A DNA stretch of 33,544 nucleotides from contig NZ_VLNR01000071.1 of the NCBI RefSeq assembly GCF_007489275.1, positions 1 through 33,544 of the forward strand. The letters are read 5' to 3'. Below are positions 15,854 to 23,839 of this stretch, piece by piece. The stretch comes from Aquimarina algiphila (GTDB lineage Bacteria; Bacteroidota; Bacteroidia; Flavobacteriales; Flavobacteriaceae). The translations under genes were made by a program, and so were the position numbers. Within the stretch, counting starts at the first letter, position 1. Each line of letters begins with the position of its first letter. Below the pieces are notes generated by a model that worked only from the letters and a program-made list of their open reading frames with translations, had not been told where the DNA came from and searched no databases.

Positions 15854-16210
15854 CTAACTCTTTTTCCCTATTTCACCTAAGTGTGTAAATTTAAATCCTT
15901 TTTCATATTTTAAACCATAACCTAAAATTCTATCAAAAGCAGAATGAACAAAAAGAATGATTCCTGATAATTGAAGCGTTTCATTTGGGATAGAAATTCC
16001 TATACCATATATAATAATTGCTAGCCCTTTATGATGAAATATATTATAGCTCAAAGCACCAAATTTACTATTTATTACGTAACCTATCATCCCTATGTCG
16101 GGAACAAGAAATAAAGCTAAAAATAACCACCAGGAATAAGGAAGCAAACTAAATGCATAAATACCTAATCCAAACATTGCAATTTCTTCAAGCTGTATAG
16201 TAGTTTTCAT
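15854..16210 (-). CDS. DUF4260 domain-containing membrane protein
   Basis: A 118-residue multi-pass membrane protein of the DUF4260 family. The start at 16210 is preferred because MKTTIQLEEIAMFGLGIYAF is the normal family N-terminus. The longer frame would add 33 unrelated residues and overlap the cyclase gene. Three to four hydrophobic segments are seen, together with the family motifs LVPDIGMIGY and HSAFDRILGYGLKY. Function is unknown. It follows the cyclase gene by 13 bases in the same operon. Confidence 0.87.
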   Translation of the reverse strand: MKTTIQLEEIAMFGLGIYAFSLLPYSWWLFLALFLVPDIGMIGYVINSKFGALSYNIFHHKGLAIIIYGIGISIPNETLQLSGIILFVHSAFDRILGYGLKYEKGFKFTHLGEIGKKS

Positions 16211-16223
16211 TTGGATTTTAATT

Positions 16224-16970
16224 TTAAAGTATTTTATAAAGGATAGGTTTACTTGGAGAAGCATCGTTTTCGAACGATGCTGTCTGAAGATTAAGTATAT
16301 ATAATCCATCAGAAATTATATCATTTACATAAATCATTTCTGTGATTGTAGCATGATAACGGGGAGCAGAGGGGTAGTTCCAAAATGCTTTATGCGCAAG
16401 TAATTTTCCATCATCCTTTTCTTTATCAACAGAGGGCAAATCAATAAGTAGATGTTCAATATTTAGTTTTGAAATATAAGCAGCTGCTTCTTTGGTGAGA
16501 TAAGGCCAATTAGTATTCGAATATTGTCTGTTCTGTTTGTCTTTTACGTTGGGGATTGTTCTTATAATTAAGGCTTCAGAGGTGGATGAAGTAATCATAT
16601 TTTTAATACAATCTTTTGTTATTACGTAATCCTCTTCTTGTTTTTTTGGGGTAACAGAAATAACTTCTGCTATATAAAAAAAGTGTTGTAGAGCCTGATT
16701 TATACTATGAAACTCTGTAGTGATATGGCCAACACATTCCGTATGGGTCCCATGGCTATGAGGGTTAAATGTGATCGTATTAAAATTAGTAGAAGCTCCT
16801 TTAGATACTTTTCCAATCCAATCACCATTTGTTACAGGTTCAATCTTTGGTTCATCAATATACCAGGCATTTACGTTTTCTTTAGAAGCTCTTAGTGGTA
16901 TGGATATATCCAGAGGTTTAGAAAGATCAATTGTATAGGATGTTTTGTTGTGTTCAATTGTCGTAATCAT
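16224..16970 (-). CDS. Cyclase family protein (kynurenine-formamidase-like metal hydrolase)
   Basis: A 248-residue member of the cyclase / kynurenine formamidase superfamily. The metal-binding region reads HSHGTHTECVGH (residues 71-82). The His-Gly-Thr-His core is intact, but the usual following Asp-x-Pro-x-His is Glu-Cys-Val-Gly-His. The conserved start PLDISIPL (19-26) and the late HATITEM segment are also present. It heads the five-gene operon, and upstream of it lies hemW after 79 bases. No kynurenine-pathway gene is nearby, so the exact reaction is left open. Confidence 0.85.
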   Translation of the reverse strand: MITTIEHNKTSYTIDLSKPLDISIPLRASKENVNAWYIDEPKIEPVTNGDWIGKVSKGASTNFNTITFNPHSHGTHTECVGHITTEFHSINQALQHFFYIAEVISVTPKKQEEDYVITKDCIKNMITSSTSEALIIRTIPNVKDKQNRQYSNTNWPYLTKEAAAYISKLNIEHLLIDLPSVDKEKDDGKLLAHKAFWNYPSAPRYHATITEMIYVNDIISDGLYILNLQTASFENDASPSKPILYKIL

Positions 16971-17049
16971 ATCATAGATTTCAGGCTATTTTGATATTGT
17001 ACTGGGTTTCAATACTAGTATATTTTTCTTGGATAACCCCCATGGTTAT

Positions 17050-18186
17050 TTATCCTAAATTTAGTAAGAAAAGATCACTTGCGATGCCGTCACTTAAAAA
17101 CTTTCCTTTTTTAGTAATCAATAAAGTATCATCATCTATAAATAGTAGGTGTTTGTCAATATGTTTTTGAGCTTGTTTCATAAGATACTCTTTATGTTTT
17201 TCACCAAACTCATGTTCTATTTTCTGTAATGACACTCCCCAAATGGTTCTCAAACCTGTCATTATGTATTCGTTATACCTATCAGTTTTACTTAAATCTT
17301 CAACTTCTCTGGGGATTTGCTGCTGCTGCAGGGCTTTAATATATTTTATATTGTTATTGATATTCCAGCTTCGTTGTTTTCCATTAAAAGAATGTGCAGA
17401 TGGCCCAATACCTAAGTAGTTTTTCCCTTTCCAGTATGCGGTGTTATTTTTACTGAAGTACCCGGGTTTTCCAAAATTAGAGAGTTCATAATGCACGAAT
17501 CCTCGATTTTCTAATGTATCTACGAGAATTTCAAAATGTTCTTGTGCAAGCTCATCACTTACAGGTTCTATTTTACCATTTTGAATTAGTTTTTTTAAAG
17601 CAGTTCTGGGCTCGACAGTAAGCGCATAACAAGAGATATGAGGTACTTTAAAGTCCATTGCCACTTGAATGTTCTGTTTCCATTGGTCAATCGACATATT
17701 AGGGATGCCATAAATCAGATCAATCGAAATATTTTCAAAATACCGACTAACCATTGCGAGGCATTCTTTTGCTTCATTTGCATTATGAGCTCGATTCATG
17801 AGCTGTAAATCTTCTTGAAAAAAAGACTGAATACCTATGCTTAAACGGTTTACATCACTACTAGATAGTGATTTTATCTTTTCTTCGGTTAGATCATCCG
17901 GGTTTGCTTCTACTGTTATTTCTGGATTTTGGATAACCGAATAATTCTTATAAATGACCTCTATAATGCGTGTGAGTTCTTCTATAGACAATACGGTAGG
18001 TGTACCTCCTCCAAAGTAAATAGTTTCGATATTTTCATTAGGATCAATTTCTGATTTCCGCAACCGTATTTCATCACATAGTGCGGTAATCATTTCATCT
18101 TTTTTTTTCATAGAAGTAGAAAAATGAAAATCACAATAGTGACAAGCTTGTTTGCAAAAAGGAATATGGATGTAAATACCGCTAAT
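17050..18186 (-). CDS. hemW: HemW-like radical SAM heme chaperone, apparent ATT start
   Basis: A HemW family protein that binds heme for insertion into respiratory enzymes. The first conventional start (ATG 18111) would give 353 residues and omit the radical-SAM cluster cysteines. The same frame stays open upstream and encodes SGIYIHIPFCKQACHYCDF, with Cys11, Cys15 and Cys18 in the CxxxCxxC pattern. A TAA at 18199-18201 closes the frame, and between it and these cysteines there is no ATG, GTG or TTG. The best candidate is ATT at 18184-18186, exactly where relatives have Met before Ser/Ala-Gly-Ile-Tyr, giving 378 residues, the usual length. Downstream IYFGGGTPT and the HemW C-terminal domain are intact. 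It follows ruvC by about 68 bases. Confidence 0.85.
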   Translation of the reverse strand: MSGIYIHIPFCKQACHYCDFHFSTSMKKKDEMITALCDEIRLRKSEIDPNENIETIYFGGGTPTVLSIEELTRIIEVIYKNYSVIQNPEITVEANPDDLTEEKIKSLSSSDVNRLSIGIQSFFQEDLQLMNRAHNANEAKECLAMVSRYFENISIDLIYGIPNMSIDQWKQNIQVAMDFKVPHISCYALTVEPRTALKKLIQNGKIEPVSDELAQEHFEILVDTLENRGFVHYELSNFGKPGYFSKNNTAYWKGKNYLGIGPSAHSFNGKQRSWNINNNIKYIKALQQQQIPREVEDLSKTDRYNEYIMTGLRTIWGVSLQKIEHEFGEKHKEYLMKQAQKHIDKHLLFIDDDTLLITKKGKFLSDGIASDLFLLNLG

Positions 18187-18254
18187 AATGTTGTATTTTT
18201 AAATTGATTGGTACGAATTTAAAATTCTCTGAAATCAAAAGTTATGATCTATAA

Positions 18255-18812
18255 TTATTTTTTTACTCTCTTTTCATTTTGCTTCACAAAAGCAGCCCAG
18301 CCAGTATAACTTTTTCCCACTATATCTGCTCGCCCCATATTATAGAAATGGCACACAGCAGCAGCTAGTCCGTCAGTAGAATCGAGGTTTTTTGGAAGTG
18401 TTTTTAGTTTTAGTAAACTCTGTAGCATTTTAGCTACTTGTTCTTTACTGGCATTTCCATTACCAGTAATAGCCATCTTAATTTTTTTTGGAGAATATTC
18501 TGTGATAGGTACTTCTCTGCTAAGCCCAGCTGCCATAGCCACTCCTTGAGCGCGTCCGAGTTTAAGCATAGATTGTACGTTTTTTCCAAAAAAAGGAGCT
18601 TCGATAGCAATTTCATCTGGATGATAAGTGTCTATAAGCTCTATTGTACGTTCAAAAATTAGCTTTAGTTTTAAATAATGATCATCATATTTGCCAAGTT
18701 GAAGCTCATTAAGCTGTAAAAAAGACATTTTCTTATTTCGTATTTTAATAAGTCCGAAACCCATAATTGTGGTTCCAGGGTCAATGCCTAATATAATTTT
18801 TTCGTTTTCCAA
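18255..18812 (-). CDS. ruvC: Crossover junction endodeoxyribonuclease RuvC
   Basis: A 185-residue Holliday-junction resolvase of normal length. The acidic active site is complete: Asp10 in LGIDPGTTIMGFG, Glu in DEIAIEAPFFGKN near residue 70, and the C-terminal STDGLAAAVCHFY acidic/histidine motif. LKLGRAQGVAMAA is the conserved central segment. It cuts four-way junctions with RuvAB during recombinational repair. It is followed by hemW in the same direction, an arrangement I expect is common in this family of bacteria. Confidence 0.95.
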   Translation of the reverse strand: MENEKIILGIDPGTTIMGFGLIKIRNKKMSFLQLNELQLGKYDDHYLKLKLIFERTIELIDTYHPDEIAIEAPFFGKNVQSMLKLGRAQGVAMAAGLSREVPITEYSPKKIKMAITGNGNASKEQVAKMLQSLLKLKTLPKNLDSTDGLAAAVCHFYNMGRADIVGKSYTGWAAFVKQNEKRVKK

Positions 18813-18861
18813 TGAAATACAGAGTTTTTACAAAACTACGCAATTCAAAATAAGTATACTG

Positions 18862-19341
18862 CTAATCTATGTGTATTACAATAGGAAGTTTATAACGTGT
18901 TGTTACGGGGGTACTTCTCGTGTGTGCGGGTTCAACCTCTGGTAAAGAATCAATGCTTTGTTCTAACCTGTTTTTAAGGTCTGGAATCTGAGCAATTGTA
19001 GTATCTGGTAATGTAAAATCCTCAAGTATGATTTTGCCATCTTTGGTAATTAATAAAGGTACCCAAATGGTGTCATTAATTGTTCTTTTTACTGTGATAG
19101 GATATTTGGTAAGATAGTCATGTATGTGTTTGGTAATCGTATTTTGAAAACATGAATCTAACTCATCTTCTGCTTTCCCTTTACAAACAGAAAATAGCGG
19201 AGGTTGTTCTACTTCATTACGATTTAATTTATCCATTCCCTCTTTTACAATATCTTCTTTGTTCTCTTTTTTGAGAACAAAATTTTTACAAGAAAATAAA
19301 GTAAAAACTAATAGAATGATATGCCAATTTCTATTCCTCAT
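18862..19341 (-). CDS. Small lipoprotein with TonB C-terminal-like domain
   Basis: A 159-residue protein with a lipoprotein signal (VFTLFSCKN, Cys18). It then has a two-cysteine segment (PPLFSVCKG to DSCFQ, spacing Cx10C) and a beta-rich tail with KDGKIILEDF. This arrangement resembles the periplasmic TonB C-terminal-like domain of Bacteroidetes, but there is no TonB membrane anchor or proline-rich arm. It lies 142 bases beyond the M56 gene, with a candidate terminator between, so it is probably a separate transcript. Its layout resembles the protein at 21743-22189 on the other side of the BlaI/M56 pair. Specific function is unknown. Confidence 0.7.
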   Translation of the reverse strand: MRNRNWHIILLVFTLFSCKNFVLKKENKEDIVKEGMDKLNRNEVEQPPLFSVCKGKAEDELDSCFQNTITKHIHDYLTKYPITVKRTINDTIWVPLLITKDGKIILEDFTLPDTTIAQIPDLKNRLEQSIDSLPEVEPAHTRSTPVTTRYKLPIVIHID

Positions 19342-19412
19342 TAATCCATAAACTATTTCGGATTGCCAAGCTACATAATTTTTTTTAGAAGGAGAAATGA
19401 TGGGATTATTAA

Positions 19413-19435
19413 AGCCGAAGTAAGTAACTTCGGCT
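19413..19435 (-). terminator. Terminator hairpin after the M56 gene
   Basis: Stem AGCCGAAGT with ACTTCGGCT around a 5-base loop, followed on the minus strand by TTAATAAT. It lies 49 bases beyond the M56 stop codon. The T-run is short, so it may be only moderately efficient. Confidence 0.6.
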
Positions 19436-19507
19436 TGTAATTTATTACACTTTTGATCTATGTTAAATTCTTTTTTTTAAGTCTTAATTAATAGGGTCAT
19501 TATCATT

Positions 19508-19870
19508 AAAATCAAGAGCGATATTGTATGAAGGAACATTATAGCCTTTATCAGTTTTGATTACTGTAAAGTCCAGAGTATACTCACCTATTTCATTTGC
19601 TTTTTCATCTTTAAAATATGCTAAGCAAACTCCATCCACTGTTTTTTCAGCATAATTGTCACCATATGTGATATTGAGTTTGTATTTTCCTTCTGGGATA
19701 TTTCTAATGAAATACATTTTACCTCGTTTTATATAAGCCGTTCTGATAACTTGTTCTGTATCTAGTACAAAAACTTGAACTATAACTTCGGCATTATTAC
19801 CAGTTGTAATCTTTAGATAATTGTCTATTTTTTTATCGTAAGTAGAATTTTGGTTAGAGCATTTGGGTTC
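19508..19870 (-). repeat. Second copy of tandem C-terminal domain in the M56 protein
   Basis: Encodes about 120 residues beginning EPKCSNQNSTYDKKIDNYLK and containing RNIPEGKYKLNITYGDNYAE. It is clearly homologous to the copy at 19952-20314, including matching cysteines and the closing PSYNIALDF. The two copies are joined by an acidic, Ser/Asn-rich linker. Confidence 0.85.
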
Positions 19871-19951
19871 AGACCCTCCACTATTATTGTTATTAACAAT
19901 GGTATTTGATTCTTCAGAGGACTCATCAGGTAATTCGGATTCTTTTTTTAC

Positions 19952-20314
19952 CATATCAATAGATATATTATATGATGGTATATTTACTCCTTTTTCCGTT
20001 TTTAGAACATCGAAATCTAGAATGTTTTCATTTATTTCTGTTGCTACTTCATTTTTAAAATACCCTTTGCAGGTTTCATCTACGGTCTTTTCTGCATAAT
20101 CTTCACCATATGATATATGTAGTTTGTACTTTCCTTCAGGTATGTTTCGCACAAAAAAGGTTTGATTTCTAAAAAAGTGAATCGTTCTTATTTTTTTTGA
20201 AGTTTCTATAGAAATGATATCAAGAATAGCTTCAGAATTTTTACCGTTTCTTACACTTAAATAATTATTAAGATTTTTATTATATACTGAATTTTGATTT
20301 GGACATTTTGGTTC
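19952..20314 (-). repeat. First copy of tandem C-terminal domain in the M56 protein
   Basis: Encodes about 120 residues beginning EPKCPNQNSVYNKNLNNYLS and containing RNIPEGKYKLHISYGEDYAE and PSYNISIDM. It is homologous to the copy at 19508-19870 and lies just outside the final membrane helix, so both copies are probably periplasmic. Confidence 0.85.
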
Positions 20315-20980
20315 ATGACTTATCATAAGTGCTGCATAGTCTGGACGGTCATCATTTTTTGAACCCTCAAAGTCATTATCTTTTGATTGATTTAATTCTT
20401 CACTACAAGCAGTATATGTCAGAATTCCTAAGACTATAGGGATTAATAGCAGGTATTTAAATTTGGAGATAGTTTTAGATTTGGATTTTTGTAACATAAG
20501 TATTCGTTTTTTGATTAGGGATTGATTAAAAAATTGATTTACAAATGTGATTTCTTGAGTTTGAAAAGCAGCATTTAACAATTGCTCTATATAATTTCTT
20601 TTGTCTATGGTTGTAATTACTTCGGCGTCAGCTATATACTCGTGTAATACCGTTATTCTTGATTGAAATACATAGACGAGGGGATTCCACCAAAATAGGA
20701 CTCTTAAAAACTCAAAGAAGATCTGATCGATAGAATGTTTTTCCTCAACATGTACAACCTCATGCAATAGGATTTGTTTTTTTTCTTCAGCATTCAAAGC
20801 ATCTCCTAGATATATAGTATTCCAAAAAGAAAATGCTTGACTACTATTGGGTAGGACAGCTATTTTTTTATTGTTAAATGTTGCTTTGATTGCGACAGAT
20901 TTCAAAATTTTAAGCTTATAAAGTTTAAAAAGAAGTAACAATAAACTTATTCCTACACCAATATAATAAGCGAATAACCA

Positions 20981-20983
20981 CTA
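20981..20983 (-). other. In-frame TAG codon inside the M56 gene
   Basis: Minus-strand context is CCA ACA AAT TAG TGG TTA TTC. The frame before and after the TAG encodes recognisable M56 sequence without any shift. TAG ends ordinary genes elsewhere in the window (the DUF4407, DUF885 and SIMPL genes), so it is a normal stop in this organism. Confidence 0.9.
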
Positions 20984-21261
20984 ATTTGTTGGGTTTTGAT
21001 GGATTTCTGTAGTGCCCAAAGAAGTTAAGCCTTCAGTAGAAATGGTAATTACCCTTTCTACTTGAGAGGCATATATTTGTGATGTTGTTGTTTTAAAGGA
21101 TTCAATCTTTACAAAGGGTAAGATAAAAGATAATATTGGAGTGATAATTAAGTATAATCTGTTCCAATTAAAAAATGTGTCTTTTTTAAGAAGTAGATCA
21201 TAAATTACTAAAAACAGCATCTGAAAAATCAGTATTTGGAGAATATAATGCAGCATGAGGA

Positions 21262-21621
21262 TTATTTTTCTTTGTCTAATTCTTTTAAGATCTTCTCAAG
21301 ATCTTTGACATCCATGTCATTCTTTTTCACAAAAAAAGAAACCATGTTTCTAAAAGATCCATTAAAGTAATTATCCATCAACTTATTGAGTGATTGGTTA
21401 CTGTATTCCTCCTTTTTAACCCTAGGGAAATAGATATACCCTTTGCCTTCTTTGCGATGGGATACGAATTCTTTATTCTCCAGAATTCTAATAATAGTAG
21501 AGATTGTATTGTATGCAGGTTTAGGCTCAGGCATTTTATCTATAATAGAAGCCACGTTGGCCTCTTCTAATTGCCATAGCCATTGCATAACTTCTTCTTC
21601 GGCTTTTGTAAGTTGTTTCAT
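21262..21621 (-). CDS. BlaI/MecI/CopY family transcriptional repressor
   Basis: A 119-residue penicillinase-repressor-type protein. The N-terminal winged helix reads MKQLTKAEEEVMQWLWQLEE, then AYNTISTIIRILENKEFVSH, and the C-terminal dimerisation part includes NYFNGSFRNMVSFF. ATG 21621 is chosen over the longer frame because it gives the family's standard N-terminus; the extra 12 codons would run into the operator region. Five bases separate it from the M56 gene, the usual repressor-sensor pair in which the peptidase inactivates the repressor. It probably represses its own operon through the palindromes at 21631-21695. No beta-lactamase or efflux gene is in the window, so the wider regulon is unknown. 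Confidence 0.92.
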   Translation of the reverse strand: MKQLTKAEEEVMQWLWQLEEANVASIIDKMPEPKPAYNTISTIIRILENKEFVSHRKEGKGYIYFPRVKKEEYSNQSLNKLMDNYFNGSFRNMVSFFVKKNDMDVKDLEKILKELDKEK

Positions 21622-21630
21622 TGTCTTTTT

Positions 21631-21695
21631 AACTAAATATTTAGTTGAATGAAACAAATGTAACTAATTTTTTAGTTATAACTAATTTTTTAGTT
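21631..21695 (-). promoter_or_regulatory. blaI promoter embedded in three copies of a 16-bp palindromic operator
   Basis: AACTAAATATTTAGTT (21631-21646) and two copies of AACTAATTTTTTAGTT (21662-21677 and 21680-21695) form three inverted repeats with AACTAA/TTAGTT ends. On the minus strand TACATTTG (21655-21662) is an exact -7 box, with TTA in place of TTG 20 bases upstream. The upstream palindromes cover the promoter between and over its boxes, and the third lies just downstream. This fits autorepression by the BlaI protein. Confidence 0.75.
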
Positions 21696-21742
21696 GAAAA
21701 AAATCAAAAAAAATATTCCCAATAAGAGAAGAGTATATCGAA

Positions 21743-22189
21743 TCAGTCGTTACCCGTTAATCTTTTTTGTGGTAAATCAATTTTGGGTCCTTCAGCATTA
21801 AAAGTAATGAGTAAGGTGAAAATGTCTTCAAAAATCTGTTCTTTAGAAACTTCTTTTGGTATTGGGATCAAATTTGGGAACGATTGTAATGTTCTTATAG
21901 CTTCTAGTTCTAGTTGCATAGCAGATCCTTTTGCCTGAATGTCTATGATTTTACCTTTCTGGTCTACTTTAAATCGAGTATAAATTCTATTAAGACCAGG
22001 TTTAGTGTAAGATAATACGCTAGGGATGTCGTAATTAGTATCTACAAATGCTTTGATTTCATTAGTGATACAATTCTTTATGAGACGTTGATTTGTTTCG
22101 CTTTTGCATTTTATAGTAGTAAAATTACTTTGCGAAAAAGAAATAGTGGACATCATTAACGCGATGGATAATACTAAAAAAGATTGCAT
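21743..22189 (-). CDS. Secreted TonB C-terminal-like protein
   Basis: A 148-residue protein with a signal peptide (SFLVLSIALMMSTISFSQ, likely cleaved around residue 20). It has a two-cysteine segment (KCKSETNQRLIKNC, Cx11C) and a TonB-C-like region with YTRFKVDQKGKIIDIQAKG and LELEAIRTLQSFPNL. It has no membrane anchor or proline-rich arm, so it is not a classical energy transducer. It lies directly upstream of the BlaI/M56 operon in the same direction, but its stop codon is 47 bases before the outermost operator palindrome and it is probably a separate unit. Role is unknown. Confidence 0.75.
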   Translation of the reverse strand: MQSFLVLSIALMMSTISFSQSNFTTIKCKSETNQRLIKNCITNEIKAFVDTNYDIPSVLSYTKPGLNRIYTRFKVDQKGKIIDIQAKGSAMQLELEAIRTLQSFPNLIPIPKEVSKEQIFEDIFTLLITFNAEGPKIDLPQKRLTGND

Positions 22190-22361
22190 AATTTAGGGGG
22201 TAGTTTTATATCAATTAAATGTTGATTATAATTTTCAGAAACAAAATAATTAAATAAAAATGTATTTAAAGCTATATTAGGTAAATTAAAAGCATGAGTG
22301 TAGAGTTAAATCATATTAGCGTAACAAATCAGAAACATTATCGTCATATAAGCAAAAGAAT

Positions 22362-22862
22362 ATGGATATAGCATTAATCATAATTGGTCTTTTATTTTGT
22401 CTTTTAGGGATAATAGGAAGTTTTCTACCAGTGTTACCAGGGCCATTTACTTCATGGATAGGATTGTTGATTATTCATTTTACTGATGTTATTCCACAAA
22501 ACTGGACATTTTTAGGAATTACTTTGGCCATATCCCTTGTTGTATGGGTGCTGGATTATATTGTTCCTGCTTTAGGCACAAAAAAGTTTGGAGGTACAAA
22601 ATATGGGATGATTGGCAGCTCTCTGGGGCTTATTGTCGGAATTATATTTATGGGACCATTTGGCATCATTGTAGGTCCTTTTGCAGGAGCTTTTATAGGA
22701 GAATTTATACGAGATAGTAGTGAGTCTTCAAAGGCGCTTAAAGCAGCTTTTGGTTCTTTTATTGGTTTTCTGGCAGGTACTTTTCTTAAGTTTATTGTAT
22801 CTGTTGGTTTTTTGATATTTTATTTTATTAAAGTATGGGAAAATTGGGGAGCACTATTTTAG
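22362..22862 (+). CDS. DUF456 domain-containing membrane protein
   Basis: A 166-residue, highly hydrophobic protein of the DUF456 family, with four or five membrane helices and the Gly-rich motifs FLPVLPGPFTSWIGLL and GPFGIIVGPFAGAFIGEFI. The central glycine-rich repeats are typical of the family. Function is unknown. Its stop codon overlaps the end of the convergent SIMPL gene by nine bases. Confidence 0.9.
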   Translation: MDIALIIIGLLFCLLGIIGSFLPVLPGPFTSWIGLLIIHFTDVIPQNWTFLGITLAISLVVWVLDYIVPALGTKKFGGTKYGMIGSSLGLIVGIIFMGPFGIIVGPFAGAFIGEFIRDSSESSKALKAAFGSFIGFLAGTFLKFIVSVGFLIFYFIKVWENWGALF

Positions 22863-23585
22863 AGTATATGTTAATTTTGTAGTGATAGAAGCAGTTTTTT
22901 CTCTAGACGAAGTGTTTAATGCACCTCCCCAAGAATGATCTTCACCAGAATGCCTTCCGGTTATTTGAAAAATCCCCATTTTAGCAACCGTTAATTCATC
23001 TAGTTCTGATCCTGAGTTCACAGCTATTTTCTCAGCTCTTAATTTAGCGTTTTCTGTTGCTTTTGATATCATTTCAATTTTTAGTTCTGCAAGTTTTGTA
23101 TAATAGTATCGAGGTTTTTTTGAATAAAACTGCACTCCTTTATTAAGTAGTTCTGTAATTTCTCTTGATATTTTTTCGATCTTTTCTACTTCATTTGAGC
23201 TTATCATTATGGTTTGAGAGAGTTCATAACCAATAAAATTTTCTCCTATGTATGTTCCGGTAGCAGAGTAGTTGGATTGTGTTTTACGATCTGTTATCAC
23301 GGCATTAAAAACCGCTGTAGTAGCATCGATTCCATGAGTTGTTAAGTAATCCATTACTACTTTCTTATCTTTCTTAAGATCAATATAAGCTTGCTGTAAG
23401 TCAGTATTTGATTTAGTAAACTCTCCTTCCCATACAATCAGGTCTGAAGTAAAATTTGTAACTCCATGTCCAGTCACCGCAATTGTTCGTTCTGGTTTAT
23501 TTCGATTCATGTATGCGTTTCCTAGAACAATGGACGAAATAACAATAGCTGTTGAAAATACGATAGAACTAATATTGGTTTTCAT
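22854..23585 (-). CDS. SIMPL domain-containing periplasmic protein
   Basis: A 243-residue protein with an N-terminal signal anchor (SSIVFSTAIVISSIVLGNAY) and a SIMPL/DUF541 domain. The domain begins with RTIAVTGHGVTNFTSDLIVW and carries the repeated beta/alpha pattern of this family. ATG 23585 is preferred over a start 14 codons upstream because it places the signal segment at the N-terminus. SIMPL proteins are outer-envelope or periplasmic and of uncertain role, some linked to stress protection. It is transcribed alone. Confidence 0.87.
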   Translation of the reverse strand: MKTNISSIVFSTAIVISSIVLGNAYMNRNKPERTIAVTGHGVTNFTSDLIVWEGEFTKSNTDLQQAYIDLKKDKKVVMDYLTTHGIDATTAVFNAVITDRKTQSNYSATGTYIGENFIGYELSQTIMISSNEVEKIEKISREITELLNKGVQFYSKKPRYYYTKLAELKIEMISKATENAKLRAEKIAVNSGSELDELTVAKMGIFQITGRHSGEDHSWGGALNTSSREKTASITTKLTYTLK

Positions 23586-23793
23586 TTCTTTGATTTTATA
23601 TGAGTCTAAGATATTGATAAAAAACATATTAGAATCCCCTGAATTCTGGGGTATTTGAATTTAAATGATTAGTTGCAAGGCTTAATGTGTTTTAGAATTT
23701 AACTTAATAGAAGCTATTTTAAATTAAAAAATCCCTCCTGATTTACTATTGCTTTTTATTTATGTTCTATATCTAATCAATTATCAAACATAA

Positions 23794-23812
23794 AAACGTA
23801 TTTAATACGTTT
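23794..23812 (+). promoter_or_regulatory. 19-bp perfect palindrome upstream of the type IX cargo gene
   Basis: AAACGTATTTAATACGTTT is two perfect 9-base arms around one central T, ending 27 bases before the ATG of the large secreted protein. The size and position suit a dimeric repressor or activator site. There is no direct evidence for a binding protein. Confidence 0.4.
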
Positions 23813-23839
23813 ATTCTTAAAACTAAACTCTTTTAAACC

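Larger units (their letters stand above)
19484..21256 (-). pseudogene. M56 (BlaR1-like) sensor peptidase gene interrupted by one in-frame TAG
   Basis: An M56 membrane metallopeptidase of about 590 codons, starting at ATG 21256 five bases after blaI. Codons 1-91 encode the usual N-terminal membrane helices (LHYILQILIFQMLFLVIYDL). Codon 92 is TAG (20981-20983). The same frame then continues with WLFAYYIGVGIS, a normal membrane helix, and stays open to 19484. Zinc motif HEVVH lies at residues 165-169, the second family motif LHEYIADAE at about 204-212, and the last membrane helix at about 268-283. Two copies of a ~120-residue domain follow. Apart from the TAG it is intact, so it is a very young pseudogene, a sequencing error, or translated in two parts (restart at TTG 20941) or by read-through. 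It would cleave BlaI-type repressors on sensing an envelope signal. Confidence 0.85.

Noticed and set aside
17050..18111. hemW starting at ATG 18111
   Set aside because: This would remove all three cluster cysteines, while the upstream frame encodes them perfectly.
20981..20983. TAG reassigned to an amino acid
   Set aside because: TAG ends several ordinary genes in the same window, so it works as a stop in this organism.
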